DNA of 17,144 nucleotides from Halolacustris sp051744345 (GTDB lineage Bacteria > Actinomycetota > Humimicrobiia > Humimicrobiales > Humimicrobiaceae): positions 1 through 17,144 of the forward strand of contig JBNJCW010000044.1 in the NCBI GenBank assembly GCA_051744345.1, given 5' to 3'. The notes under the pieces were generated by a model, which saw only the letters and a list, made by a program, of their open reading frames with translations, searched no databases and was not told the DNA's origin. Below are positions 6,754 through 13,635 of this stretch, piece by piece. How positions within the stretch are numbered: position 1 is the stretch's first letter; every line of letters starts with the position of its first letter. The position numbers and the translations under genes are program-made.

Positions 6754-7791
6754 ATGGGGGACAAGAAGAAACAGTTAACCATTAAAGATATTGCCAGGAT
6801 GGTTGGAGTATCTGTGGCCACTGTTTCCAATGCACTTTCAGGTCAAAGGCATGTAAAAGAGGAAACCAAAAGAAAAATATTTGAAGTTACCGAAAAATAC
6901 TGTTACACCCCCAATATAATTGCCAGGGGCCTGTGCAAAAAAAAGACCGGAATAATCGGGATTATATTGCCTGATATAAACAATCCCTTTTATGCAGAGG
7001 TGGTAAAAGGCATAGATGAGGAAGTCAAGAAAAGAGACTACCTTACGGTAGTGGTAAGCACATATTATGATGATGAGGTAGAGATAGCCCAGCTTAATAA
7101 GCTGGGCTCTATGTTTGTAGACGGCTATATCTTTGTAGGGGGTTCCTGCGGTTTTGAAAAGGTGATATCCTCGGTTTCAAATATGGGGGGCTTTGTCCTT
7201 ATAAACAGGTACTGCAAAAACAGCAGCTATTCAGCAGTGGTAATTGACAGCGATAAGGCTATGAAGGAGGCAGTGGATTACCTGTCCGGTAAAGGCCACC
7301 GCTCAATTGGGTACCTTGGCTGGTGTATGCAGAAAATAATAATTCCTGAAAGCAAATACAGGGGATACCTGAAAGGTCTTGAGGATAACAGTATCAAGGT
7401 AGATGAAGGCAATGTTTTTGTGGCCCGGGAAATAGTTATCAACCAGTACGGATACGGGTATGACACCATGAATAGCTATACCAAAAACAATAGGAAACCC
7501 GGGTTTACAGCCCTTATATGCCAGACGGATATAATAGCTCTGGGGGCCATGCGTGCACTGCAGAATAACGGCTTAAAGGTTCCGGACGATGTTTCCATAT
7601 TGGGGTACGGCAGTCTGAATGCGGCCAGGTTTTCCAATCCAGCAGTATCCTCAATAGACCTGCCAAAGAGAAGGATGGGCAGGGCAGGGGCGGCTGTACT
7701 GTTTGATTCTATTGACAGGGGCAGCAATAGAAAACAGACAGTTTATGTAAAAACCAGGATTATTGAAAGGGAATCAGTAAAAAGCATTTAA
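6754..7791 (+). CDS. LacI-family transcriptional regulator
   Basis: A 345-residue LacI/PurR-type repressor. The N-terminal helix-turn-helix LTIKDIARMVGVSVATVSNAL (about residues 8-28) and the hinge segment YTPNIIARGLCKKKT (51-65) are clear. They are followed by a periplasmic-binding-protein-like effector domain that starts GIIGIILPDINNPFYAEVV. Near residue 287 the usual GFDD/GYDD effector motif reads GYGS, so the ligand is probably not a classic sugar contacted by that Asp. The ATG at 6754 is the only start that keeps the HTH, but no Shine-Dalgarno sequence precedes it. The gene ends four bases before the glycosylase start, so the two share a transcript. The target genes cannot be deduced. 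Confidence 0.93.
   Translation: MGDKKKQLTIKDIARMVGVSVATVSNALSGQRHVKEETKRKIFEVTEKYCYTPNIIARGLCKKKTGIIGIILPDINNPFYAEVVKGIDEEVKKRDYLTVVVSTYYDDEVEIAQLNKLGSMFVDGYIFVGGSCGFEKVISSVSNMGGFVLINRYCKNSSYSAVVIDSDKAMKEAVDYLSGKGHRSIGYLGWCMQKIIIPESKYRGYLKGLEDNSIKVDEGNVFVAREIVINQYGYGYDTMNSYTKNNRKPGFTALICQTDIIALGAMRALQNNGLKVPDDVSILGYGSLNAARFSNPAVSSIDLPKRRMGRAGAAVLFDSIDRGSNRKQTVYVKTRIIERESVKSI
7086..7108. repeat. Perfect 10-bp inverted repeat inside the lacI-type gene
   Basis: AGCCCAGCTT (7086-7095) and AAGCTGGGCT (7099-7108) are exact complements around a 3-base loop AAT. The DNA encodes ordinary-looking residues in the effector domain (around residues 111-119, AQLNKLG). The stem would be very stable in mRNA, but there is no T-run after it. 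Confidence 0.7.
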
Positions 7792-7795
7792 TAAG

Positions 7796-8572
7796 ATGCC
7801 AGAATTACCAGATGTAGAAACTTTCAAGCATTATTTTAACCATACCTCCTTAAAACAAAAGGTAAAAGGCCTTAAGGTATGTGAAAAAACTATCCTTAAA
7901 GATGCCAGCATACAGAAAATCTCTGCAAACATTGTAGGCTGCAGTTTTATTCAGGGCTTCAGGCACGGCAAGTACCTTTTTGGCCAGAACGAAAAAAGCA
8001 TTTTCCTGATTATGCATTTCGGGATGACGGGCCGACTTGAATTCAGGGAAGGCAGCAGCCAGCCAAAGTACTCCAGATTCATTTTGGAGTTTGACAAAGG
8101 CTTCCTCCATTATGTATGTGCAAGAAAACTGGGCAGGATATCCCTTACTGGCAATATGGAGGCTTTTATCAAAAAAAAGAGGCTGGGCCCGGATGCCCTG
8201 CATATAAGTGAAGAAGAATTTATCCGGATTGCTTCAAAAAGAAAGAAAATGATAAAGCCGGCCTTAATGGACCAGTCATTTATAGCCGGGCTGGGCAATA
8301 TATATGTTGACGAGGTATGTTACCAGTGCGGAGTAAATCCTCGGAAGAGGCTGGACGATATTGAAGAGAAAAAATTGAAAGGAATTTACGGCTGTATACA
8401 GGATGTGCTGGATATCTCCATTAAAGCAAAGGCAGATATTTCCAGTATGCCGGATAGCTGGCTGATTAAACGAAGGGAAGAAGGTGCCGGGTGTCCCCGT
8501 TGCCAGGGCAGGGTCAAAAGGATTGAGCTGGGAGGCAGGGGGACCTATTTTTGCCCACAGTGCCAGGTATGA
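7796..8572 (+). CDS. mutM: Fpg/Nei-family DNA glycosylase (MutM-like)
   Basis: A 258-residue base-excision-repair glycosylase/AP lyase. Key residues are present: Pro2 (Schiff base after removal of Met) and Glu3 in MPELPDVE, Lys59 in RHGKYLF, the H2TH motif with Asn168 in GLGNIYVDE, and a C-terminal zinc finger with C233, C236, C253 and C256 and the active-site Arg248. Met73 fits the intercalating residue. Where E. coli Fpg has RRFG this protein has RKLG (110-113), so the void-filling Phe is replaced by Leu, and the protein is somewhat short. It could prefer lesions other than 8-oxoguanine. It starts four bases after the lacI-type gene without a clear ribosome site, suggesting translational coupling. 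Confidence 0.9.
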   Translation: MPELPDVETFKHYFNHTSLKQKVKGLKVCEKTILKDASIQKISANIVGCSFIQGFRHGKYLFGQNEKSIFLIMHFGMTGRLEFREGSSQPKYSRFILEFDKGFLHYVCARKLGRISLTGNMEAFIKKKRLGPDALHISEEEFIRIASKRKKMIKPALMDQSFIAGLGNIYVDEVCYQCGVNPRKRLDDIEEKKLKGIYGCIQDVLDISIKAKADISSMPDSWLIKRREEGAGCPRCQGRVKRIELGGRGTYFCPQCQV

Positions 8573-8580
8573 TATCATTA

Positions 8581-8610
8581 TTGGGCAAATAGCTCTTTAT
8601 AACTTATTAT
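8581..8610 (+). promoter_or_regulatory. Weak candidate promoter before the HD-domain gene
   Basis: TTGGGC (8581-8586) and TATTAT (8605-8610) are 18 bp apart in the 83-bp gap after the glycosylase gene. The match is moderate. The gap is AT-rich, and no terminator hairpin separates the two genes. Confidence 0.3.
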
Positions 8611-8655
8611 GTAAATAAAAAATCTTTAGAAGCTCTAAATGATTGAAAGGAAGAC

Positions 8656-9222
8656 ATGGATAGGATATATGCTCAAAAACTGGTAAAAAAATACCTGTCA
8701 AACAAAAACCTTATAAAGCACTGCCTGGCGGTAGAAGCCATAATGGGTGCCCTGGCCGAAAAGCTGAACAGCCGGGGCAAAAAACATGATGTGTGGAAAT
8801 GGAAGATTGCCGGCCTGGTGCATGATATAGATTATGATATGACCGCCGAAGAACCTGAGAAACATTCAGCGGTAGGAGCCCGGATTCTGGAAGCCGAGGG
8901 ATTTTCTCCGGACATAGTTTATGCGGTAAAGGCACATAACCAGCTTCACGGCCTTTCCCTGGGAAGCGATATGGATATAGCCCTTTATGCTTCTGATCCC
9001 CTTTCAGGGCTGATTGTAGCCTCTGCCCTTATAAGTCCCAAAAAAAAACTGAAATCAATAGACACCCGGTTTGTGTTAAACCGGTTCGGGGAGAAGGCTT
9101 TTGCCAGGGGTGCGGACAGGGAACAGATCAGGGAGTCATCCAGGCTGGGGCTCTCCTGCGAAGAGTTCATTTCCCTTGGCTTGGAGAGCATGCAAAAAAT
9201 TGACGAGGAGCTGGGGTTGTAA
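8656..9222 (+). CDS. HD-domain protein, predicted metal-dependent phosphohydrolase
   Basis: A 188-residue single-domain HD protein. The metal-binding pattern is complete: His22, the His56-Asp57 doublet in GLVHDIDYD, His70 (EKHS), His94 (VKAHN) and Asp114 in LYASDPLSGL. Such stand-alone HD hydrolases act on nucleotides or related phosphoesters, but the substrate is unknown here. The architecture resembles the widespread small HDIG-type proteins annotated only as hydrolases. AAAGGAAG precedes the ATG at good spacing. The next gene begins one base after its stop, so it is co-transcribed with the L,D-transpeptidase. It has no signal peptide and is cytosolic. Confidence 0.85.
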   Translation: MDRIYAQKLVKKYLSNKNLIKHCLAVEAIMGALAEKLNSRGKKHDVWKWKIAGLVHDIDYDMTAEEPEKHSAVGARILEAEGFSPDIVYAVKAHNQLHGLSLGSDMDIALYASDPLSGLIVASALISPKKKLKSIDTRFVLNRFGEKAFARGADREQIRESSRLGLSCEEFISLGLESMQKIDEELGL

Positions 9223-9223
9223 T

Positions 9224-10180
9224 ATGAAGAGGATAATCTGTGCAGCAATTATAATTTTCCTTCTAATATTTGCCGGATGCAGTCATGCTGCAGTGCAGGA
9301 GGAGGACATTCAGGCAGAGGGCCAAAAACAGGCTAAAGAAGAAACAGCGGAAGAAGAATTACCGAAAGACCCGGTGGAGCTAGAAGAACCGGAGCCGGAA
9401 GATGAAAATGAACAGATACCGGATGCCGGCCAGGAGCCTGCCGGGGAGAGTCCGCAGAAAGAGGATCCCCCGGATGCCGGGCAAAAAAATAAGCCCCAGG
9501 ATATGCAGCCTCCTTCCGTAAACCTGGAGGTAATTGAAGGCCCTTCATATGACCAGGGAGGCAGTATATGCTATTACCGGGTAAAAGCCAGCGCAGATGG
9601 GAACCCTGATCCTCAATTGGTCTGGAGCAAAGACGATAGCAAAGGAGCCTGGGGCAGTGATATTGCCCAGGTAAACCTTTCAAAGGACCAGTCTTATGAG
9701 CTGGAAGTCAGGGCAGAAAACGAGGCAGGGACTTCCACTGACTCCATAACTCTGGAGTGGGCAGGCCAAGAGGACGGCGGGGATAAGCAAATAGATTACG
9801 GAGACAGCGATAAATTCAGGATAGATGTTTCACTGGATGAACAAACGGTACGAGTTTACTATGAGGAGGACTTTTTACGGGAGATGCCCTGTTCGGGCGG
9901 TACGCCGGAAGACCCCACCCCGGTGGGCACTTTTAAAACATCACAGAAGATTTATTATTCCTGGCTGCCCCGCTTTGATGTTGGCGCCTATTATTTCGTA
10001 AGGTTCTATGGCTCTTACCTTTTCCATAGCCTGCCTTTCGATGAAGACGGCAACCTCATACAGGAAGAGGCTAAAAAGCTGGGCCAGCCGGCAAGCCACG
10101 GGTGTATAAGGCTTAAAGTCGAGGATGCACGGTGGCTGTATGAGACACTGCCCCTGGGGGTAGAGGTAAATATATATTAG
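9224..10180 (+). CDS. Lipoprotein L,D-transpeptidase (YkuD domain) with acidic linker and Ig-like domain
   Basis: A 318-residue cell-wall enzyme. The start at 9224 gives a lipoprotein signal ending in FAGC (Cys19); an open frame back to 9101 only overlaps the HD gene. Residues about 25-97 form a Glu/Pro-rich acidic linker with a PDAGQ motif twice. Residues about 98-180 resemble an Ig/PKD-like beta domain (NLEVIEGP, then VRAENEAGTSTDSITLEW). Residues about 198-318 are the YkuD catalytic domain, with His268 and the active-site SHGCIRL (S291, H292, C294). YkuD enzymes make 3-3 or 1-3 peptidoglycan cross-links or attach proteins. The enzyme should sit outside the membrane, with the linker spanning toward the wall. 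Confidence 0.92.
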   Translation: MKRIICAAIIIFLLIFAGCSHAAVQEEDIQAEGQKQAKEETAEEELPKDPVELEEPEPEDENEQIPDAGQEPAGESPQKEDPPDAGQKNKPQDMQPPSVNLEVIEGPSYDQGGSICYYRVKASADGNPDPQLVWSKDDSKGAWGSDIAQVNLSKDQSYELEVRAENEAGTSTDSITLEWAGQEDGGDKQIDYGDSDKFRIDVSLDEQTVRVYYEEDFLREMPCSGGTPEDPTPVGTFKTSQKIYYSWLPRFDVGAYYFVRFYGSYLFHSLPFDEDGNLIQEEAKKLGQPASHGCIRLKVEDARWLYETLPLGVEVNIY

Positions 10181-10247
10181 CCCGCCATTTTAGTTACAGC
10201 CACCTTTAATTGCCATAAATCGCAGCACTTAGTTGAAAAATATTACC

Positions 10248-10258
10248 TATGCTATAAT
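10248..10258 (+). promoter_or_regulatory. Extended -10 promoter before the broken signalling genes
   Basis: TATGCTATAAT is identical over 11 bases to the eno promoter core at 5268-5278, including the TGn extension. A TTGAAA at 10233-10238 lies 14 bp upstream, too close for a normal -35. It suggests the decayed genes downstream were once expressed from their own promoter. Confidence 0.45.
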
Positions 10259-10306
10259 TATAATGGAATTTATAAGGTTAATACTAATACAGTTATTGAA
10301 ATAATT

Positions 10307-10829
10307 ATGGCTACTTATAATAACAAGACTGACAATATGCTTAAAGTGCTATATAAAAACAGACACAAGCTAAAGGAAAGGACCAAGGAACTGGCCTGCC
10401 TGTATTCCCTTCTTAGGATATCTGTAAGCTGCCAAACAATTGATGAGTTCCTGGGAGAAGCTGTTAAGGTGATACCGCCTTCCTGGCAGTATCCGGAGAT
10501 TACCGGGGCAAAAATAACCTTCAGGGATAAAGAATACAGTACGGAAAACTTCCAGCATTCAAAATGGATGCAGAAATGTGATATTAAGCCGGGGCATGGC
10601 AGGCTAGGCAGCATCAGTGTTTGCTACCTGAAAAAAAAGCTTCGGAATACGAGGGGCCTTTTCTGAAAGAAGAAAGGGATCTGATAGAAGCTTTAGCCTC
10701 CATAATGTCTATGATTATCTGGCAAAGGGATTGGGGAAAGCGGTGGGTGAGATATCACAAAATAAAGGCAAGCTGTATGAGCCGGGGGTGATAGACGCTT
10801 GCCTGAAAGTATTGGACAAGTGGAAATAG
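10307..10829 (+). pseudogene. Broken sensor/HD-GYP gene A (GAF-like domain fused to an HD-GYP tail)
   Basis: The first frame (10307-10666) encodes a coiled start, RTKELACLYSLLRI, and a GAF-like sensory segment. At the run of eight A's (10631-10638) the protein jumps frame: the continuation EYEGPFLKEERDLIEALA reads on from 10640 in the next frame and fits the end of such a domain. One base lost from a run of nine would explain this. A second frame change near 10735 leads into EISQNKGKLYEPGVIDACL, which ends at a TAG at 10827-10829 and resembles the last helix region of HD-GYP phosphodiesterases. The catalytic HD-GYP core is missing. There is no ribosome site before 10307. I take it as a dead gene with a large internal deletion. 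Confidence 0.7.
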
Positions 10830-10833
10830 GTCT

Positions 10834-11177
10834 ATGGATAAACAGGAAAAAATAAAAGCCTGATTGCGGAGCTGCAAAAGAGGGACACCGAAAAGAGGGT
10901 AGTCTATGATAACAGTTTTACAGGATACCATTGGATGAAATTTATACCCAAAAGCCATGTGGGGTTAGACAATTTTCTTTTTTCATCCTTTTAAAAGGGG
11001 AAGCAGTGAACCTATGATGCAATTACCCATGACCGACGCTACCGAAAAGCTATGGAAGAAAAGGAAGCCGTAAAGGAGCTTGAAAGGTGTGCCGGCACCC
11101 AGTTTGATCCACGGGCAGTAGAAGAGTTTATAAGTTTCTTAAAAAATAAAAATAACAGCAAACACCCCCAAAATTAA
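10834..11177 (+). pseudogene. Broken signalling gene B ending in an HD-GYP tail
   Basis: An ATG at 10834 opens with MDKQEK and stops after nine codons. A shift at the six-A run (10847-10852) restores NKSLIAELQKRDTEKRVVYD, typical of the start of a PAS-type sensor. That frame then degrades and stops near 10994. From 11013 a third frame encodes YDAITHDRRYRKAM and ELERCAGTQFDPRAVEEFI and ends at a TAA at 11175-11177. This matches the C-terminal part of an HD-GYP c-di-GMP phosphodiesterase. The preceding GCAGTGAAC fits the AV(A/N)D part of the same domain, one base out of frame. The core of the domain has been deleted. The gene is dead as it stands. Confidence 0.72.
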
Positions 11178-11242
11178 CCTCCCTTTTTATTGCTTTATCG
11201 CTTTATTATGATAATATTAGAGAATCTTGAAAGTTGAATATG

Positions 11243-11417
11243 GTCCTTTTCAACAAGGAATCCAGTTAGAAGCTGGAGCGGTCCCGCCACTGTAAATGGG
11301 TGTGTGCCTTTTTAAATACCACTGGCTGTTGCCGGGAAGGTAAGAGGCAAGGTCCCATAAGCCAGGAAACTTGGGAAAAGGATTGCTAAGTTACTGCTCT
11401 TCGGGCAAAAAGAGAGT
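11243..11417 (+). ncRNA. Cobalamin (AdoCbl/B12) riboswitch
   Basis: The B12-box-type core GCGGTCCCGCCACTGT is at 11278-11293 and the downstream conserved AAGCCAGGAAAC at 11359-11370. A closing helix P1 pairs TCCTTTTC (11244-11251) with GAAAAGGA (11375-11382). An additional hairpin, ACTGCTCTT (11393-11401) with AAGAGAGT (11410-11417), exposes CGGG (11402-11405). CGGG complements CCCG (11283-11286) in the core loop, matching the L5-L13 kissing interaction known in this class. The RNA should sense cobalamin and switch off the cob genes downstream. A GATAAT at 11210-11215 may be the -10 of its promoter, but the -35 is poor. Confidence 0.9.
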
Positions 11418-11437
11418 GCTTGTAATCTAAAATTAGG

Positions 11438-11469
11438 GCTCTCTGCAGCGAAATGCAGGGAGCTTTTTT
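11438..11469 (+). terminator. Riboswitch-controlled intrinsic terminator before cobT
   Basis: GCTCTCTGCA (11438-11447) pairs with TGCAGGGAGC (11454-11463) with one G-U pair and a GCGAAA loop, followed by six T's. An alternative pairing of AGAGAG (11411-11416) with CTCTCT (11439-11444) would break it. The hairpin formed in the B12-bound state uses AGAGAG and so frees the terminator. This gives a simple OFF-when-bound logic. Confidence 0.88.
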
Positions 11470-11492
11470 ATTAACATATAGATAGGAGCATG

Positions 11493-12554
11493 ATGTATTC
11501 TGTAGATAAAATAAGGGAAAGCATTGTCAAAACAGATCCCCGGCTGGTAGATAAAGCACAAAAAAAATTGGATAATTTGACCAAACCCAAGGGAAGTTTG
11601 GGAAGGCTGGAGCTTATTGCCCGGCAGATAGTGGCTATTACAGGAAACCTGAGGCCGAAGCTTGCCGGCAAGTATATCGTAACTATGGCTGCGGACCACG
11701 GGGTGGTAAGTGAAGGTGTAAGTGTATACCCCAAAGAGGTAACCGCACAGATGGTATATAATTTTCTGGCCGGAGGTGCGGCCATAAATGTGCTGGCAAA
11801 GCATGTGGGTGCCAGTGTACAGGTGGTGGATATAGGCGTTGACCATGATTTTGAAGCACACAAGAATCTCTATATTAAGAAAATTGGCTACGGTACCGCC
11901 AATATGGCTCGCGGGCAGGCCATGACTGATGACCAGGCTCTACAGAGCATAAATACGGGCATTGAAGTAGTCAATGGTCTGGTATCAGGCGGCTGCAATA
12001 TAATTGGGACCGGCGATATGGGAATAGGAAATACTACTGCCAGCAGCGCAATTGCCTCTGTCTTGTGCGATGCTGATATAGGTTCGGTTACCGGCAGGGG
12101 AACCGGTGTGGATGATAAGGGGCTGAAGAAAAAAATTGGAATTATAGCAGAGGCCATTAGGGCAAACAAGCCGGATAAGGATGATGCGCTGGATGTACTG
12201 GCCAAGGTGGGGGGGTTTGAAATAGGAGGTATTGCCGGCCTCATACTGGGAGCGGCCATAAACAGGATACCGGTGGTAATTGACGGTTTTATTTCCGGAG
12301 CTGGCGCCCTTGTAGCCGAGGCCATAGCTCCTCTTTCACGGCAATACATGCTTGCTTCCCACTGTTCTGTAGAGATAGGGCATACCATTATGCTCAAGAA
12401 GCTCAAGCTAAAGCCCATGTTTGATTTTGATATGAGACTGGGAGAGGGAACGGGCGCAGCGCTGGGCATAGGCATTGCAGAGGCAGCAGTAAAAATACTG
12501 GAAGAGATGGCAACCTTTGATTCTGCAGGAGTATCAAAGAAAAGTGAGTCATAA
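11493..12554 (+). CDS. cobT: Nicotinate-nucleotide:dimethylbenzimidazole phosphoribosyltransferase
   Basis: A 353-residue CobT. It transfers ribose phosphate from nicotinate mononucleotide to a lower-ligand base such as dimethylbenzimidazole, making the alpha-ribotide for the cobalamin nucleotide loop. Conserved blocks are clear: LTKPKGSLGRLE near the start, MAADHGVVSEGVS, TAQMVYNFLAGGAAINVLA, GTGDMGIGNTT, DGFISGAGA and the catalytic LGEGTGA with the general-base Glu (318 in this numbering). The length is normal. Two ATGs are adjacent, at 11490 and 11493. AGGAG at 11484-11488 is one base from the first and four from the second, so I use the second. It is the first gene under the riboswitch, and the next gene overlaps its end. 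Confidence 0.95.
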   Translation: MYSVDKIRESIVKTDPRLVDKAQKKLDNLTKPKGSLGRLELIARQIVAITGNLRPKLAGKYIVTMAADHGVVSEGVSVYPKEVTAQMVYNFLAGGAAINVLAKHVGASVQVVDIGVDHDFEAHKNLYIKKIGYGTANMARGQAMTDDQALQSINTGIEVVNGLVSGGCNIIGTGDMGIGNTTASSAIASVLCDADIGSVTGRGTGVDDKGLKKKIGIIAEAIRANKPDKDDALDVLAKVGGFEIGGIAGLILGAAINRIPVVIDGFISGAGALVAEAIAPLSRQYMLASHCSVEIGHTIMLKKLKLKPMFDFDMRLGEGTGAALGIGIAEAAVKILEEMATFDSAGVSKKSES

Positions 12555-13635
12555 ACAAAAAAATTATGCACACGGCGGAAACCTTTCTGATATAGAGGCA
12601 AGGTATAAGATAAGCAGGCAGGAGATAACTGATTTTAGTGCTAATATAGGTCCGTTTGGGCTGCCGGAGAGCATAAGAGAGCTTTTGAAAGGTACTATAG
12701 GTGAGATTATCCATTATCCCGATCCCGAGAACAGGAAGCTGAAAAAAGCAATATCAGAATTTTTTGGCCTGGATACCAGCAATATCTTATGCGGCAACGG
12801 CTCCAACCAGCTTCTGTATCTTTTGCTGGCATGCCTTAAGCCTGAAAAAGCATTGATATGCACACCGGCTTACAGCGAATACCAGAGAGCTTGTGAAGCA
12901 GCGAATGCTGAGCCTGTGTTTTACGCTGCCGGAGCAAGTGACGGTTTCAAACCTGATATTGCTGAGCTTGGCAGGCAGGCTGCGGGGGTCGATTTTATGT
13001 TTATATGCAACCCCAATAATCCCACCGGCACTTTGCTGGGGGGAGAAGAAATGCATTTTATACTCAATGTATGCAAAAAAGAGGGTACTTTTTTAATGGT
13101 TGACGAGGCGTTTGGAGACTTTGCGGCAGGTATTAGCCTGGCAGGCCTTGCGGCAGAATTTGATAATCTGGCGGTTATAAAATCGATGACTAAATTCTTT
13201 TCCATTCCCGGCCTGCGCCTGGGGTTTGTGACAGGAGGCAGAAAGCTTATCGATAAGCTGAAGCTTATGCAGCCTGCCTGGTCTGTCAACCGCCTGGCCC
13301 AGGCAGCAGGAGAGGGTTTTTTAAAGGAGGATGCTTATATTCAGAAGACGGTTGATTATATAAGCAGAGAAAAGGACAGGCTTTATGGACAATTAAAATC
13401 CATACCCTTCCTGGAGCCGTTTTATCCTTCTGCAAATTTTATACTGGTAAGGATACTCAAAGAAGGTGAAGACTCAGGAAAGCTTTTTGATTATTGCATA
13501 ACCCGGCATAAAATCCTCATACGGGACTGCAGCAATTTCCGGGGACTGGGAACTGACTATATCAGGATTGCAGTCAGGCTAAAAGATGAAAATAACCGGC
13601 TGGTGGAAGCATTAAGGAACTATTTTAGCAGATGA
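12544..13635 (+). CDS. cobD: CobD/CobC-type PLP enzyme, threonine-phosphate decarboxylase
   Basis: A 363-residue fold-type I aminotransferase-like enzyme. It fits L-threonine-O-3-phosphate decarboxylase, which makes (R)-1-amino-2-propanol O-2-phosphate for the cobalamin linker. Evidence is the family N-terminus YAHGGNL, then CNPNNPTG (155-162), VDEAF with Asp187 for the PLP ring nitrogen, the Schiff-base Lys217 in SMTKFFSIPGLRLG, and a C-terminal R-x-S/A type substrate region. I chose the GTG at 12544: it places HGGN near residue 10 as in relatives and has AGGAG 12 bases upstream. A TTG at 12517 in frame lacks support. It overlaps cobT by 11 bases and cbiB by 4. Histidinol-phosphate aminotransferases are related, but the context favours CobD. 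Confidence 0.9.
   Translation: MSHKQKNYAHGGNLSDIEARYKISRQEITDFSANIGPFGLPESIRELLKGTIGEIIHYPDPENRKLKKAISEFFGLDTSNILCGNGSNQLLYLLLACLKPEKALICTPAYSEYQRACEAANAEPVFYAAGASDGFKPDIAELGRQAAGVDFMFICNPNNPTGTLLGGEEMHFILNVCKKEGTFLMVDEAFGDFAAGISLAGLAAEFDNLAVIKSMTKFFSIPGLRLGFVTGGRKLIDKLKLMQPAWSVNRLAQAAGEGFLKEDAYIQKTVDYISREKDRLYGQLKSIPFLEPFYPSANFILVRILKEGEDSGKLFDYCITRHKILIRDCSNFRGLGTDYIRIAVRLKDENNRLVEALRNYFSR

Noticed and set aside
8569..8578. Perfect palindrome ATGATATCAT over the glycosylase stop
   Set aside because: Ten bases, AT-rich and without context; expected by chance in a window of this size.
9101..9223. Upstream extension of the L,D-transpeptidase frame
   Set aside because: It lies inside the HD-domain gene, and the start at 9224 places a perfect lipoprotein signal at the N-terminus.
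10755..10958. 67-residue minus-strand open frame in the graveyard
   Set aside because: The plus strand here carries recognisable HD-GYP and sensor remnants. The minus frame has no ribosome site or family resemblance.
12517..12543. TTG start for the CobD-type gene
   Set aside because: It adds nine residues inside cobT, with no ribosome site. The GTG at 12544 fits family N-termini.
11433..12714. Minus-strand open frames opposite cobT and cobD
   Set aside because: These are shadows of conserved enzymes, with composition dictated by the opposite strand.
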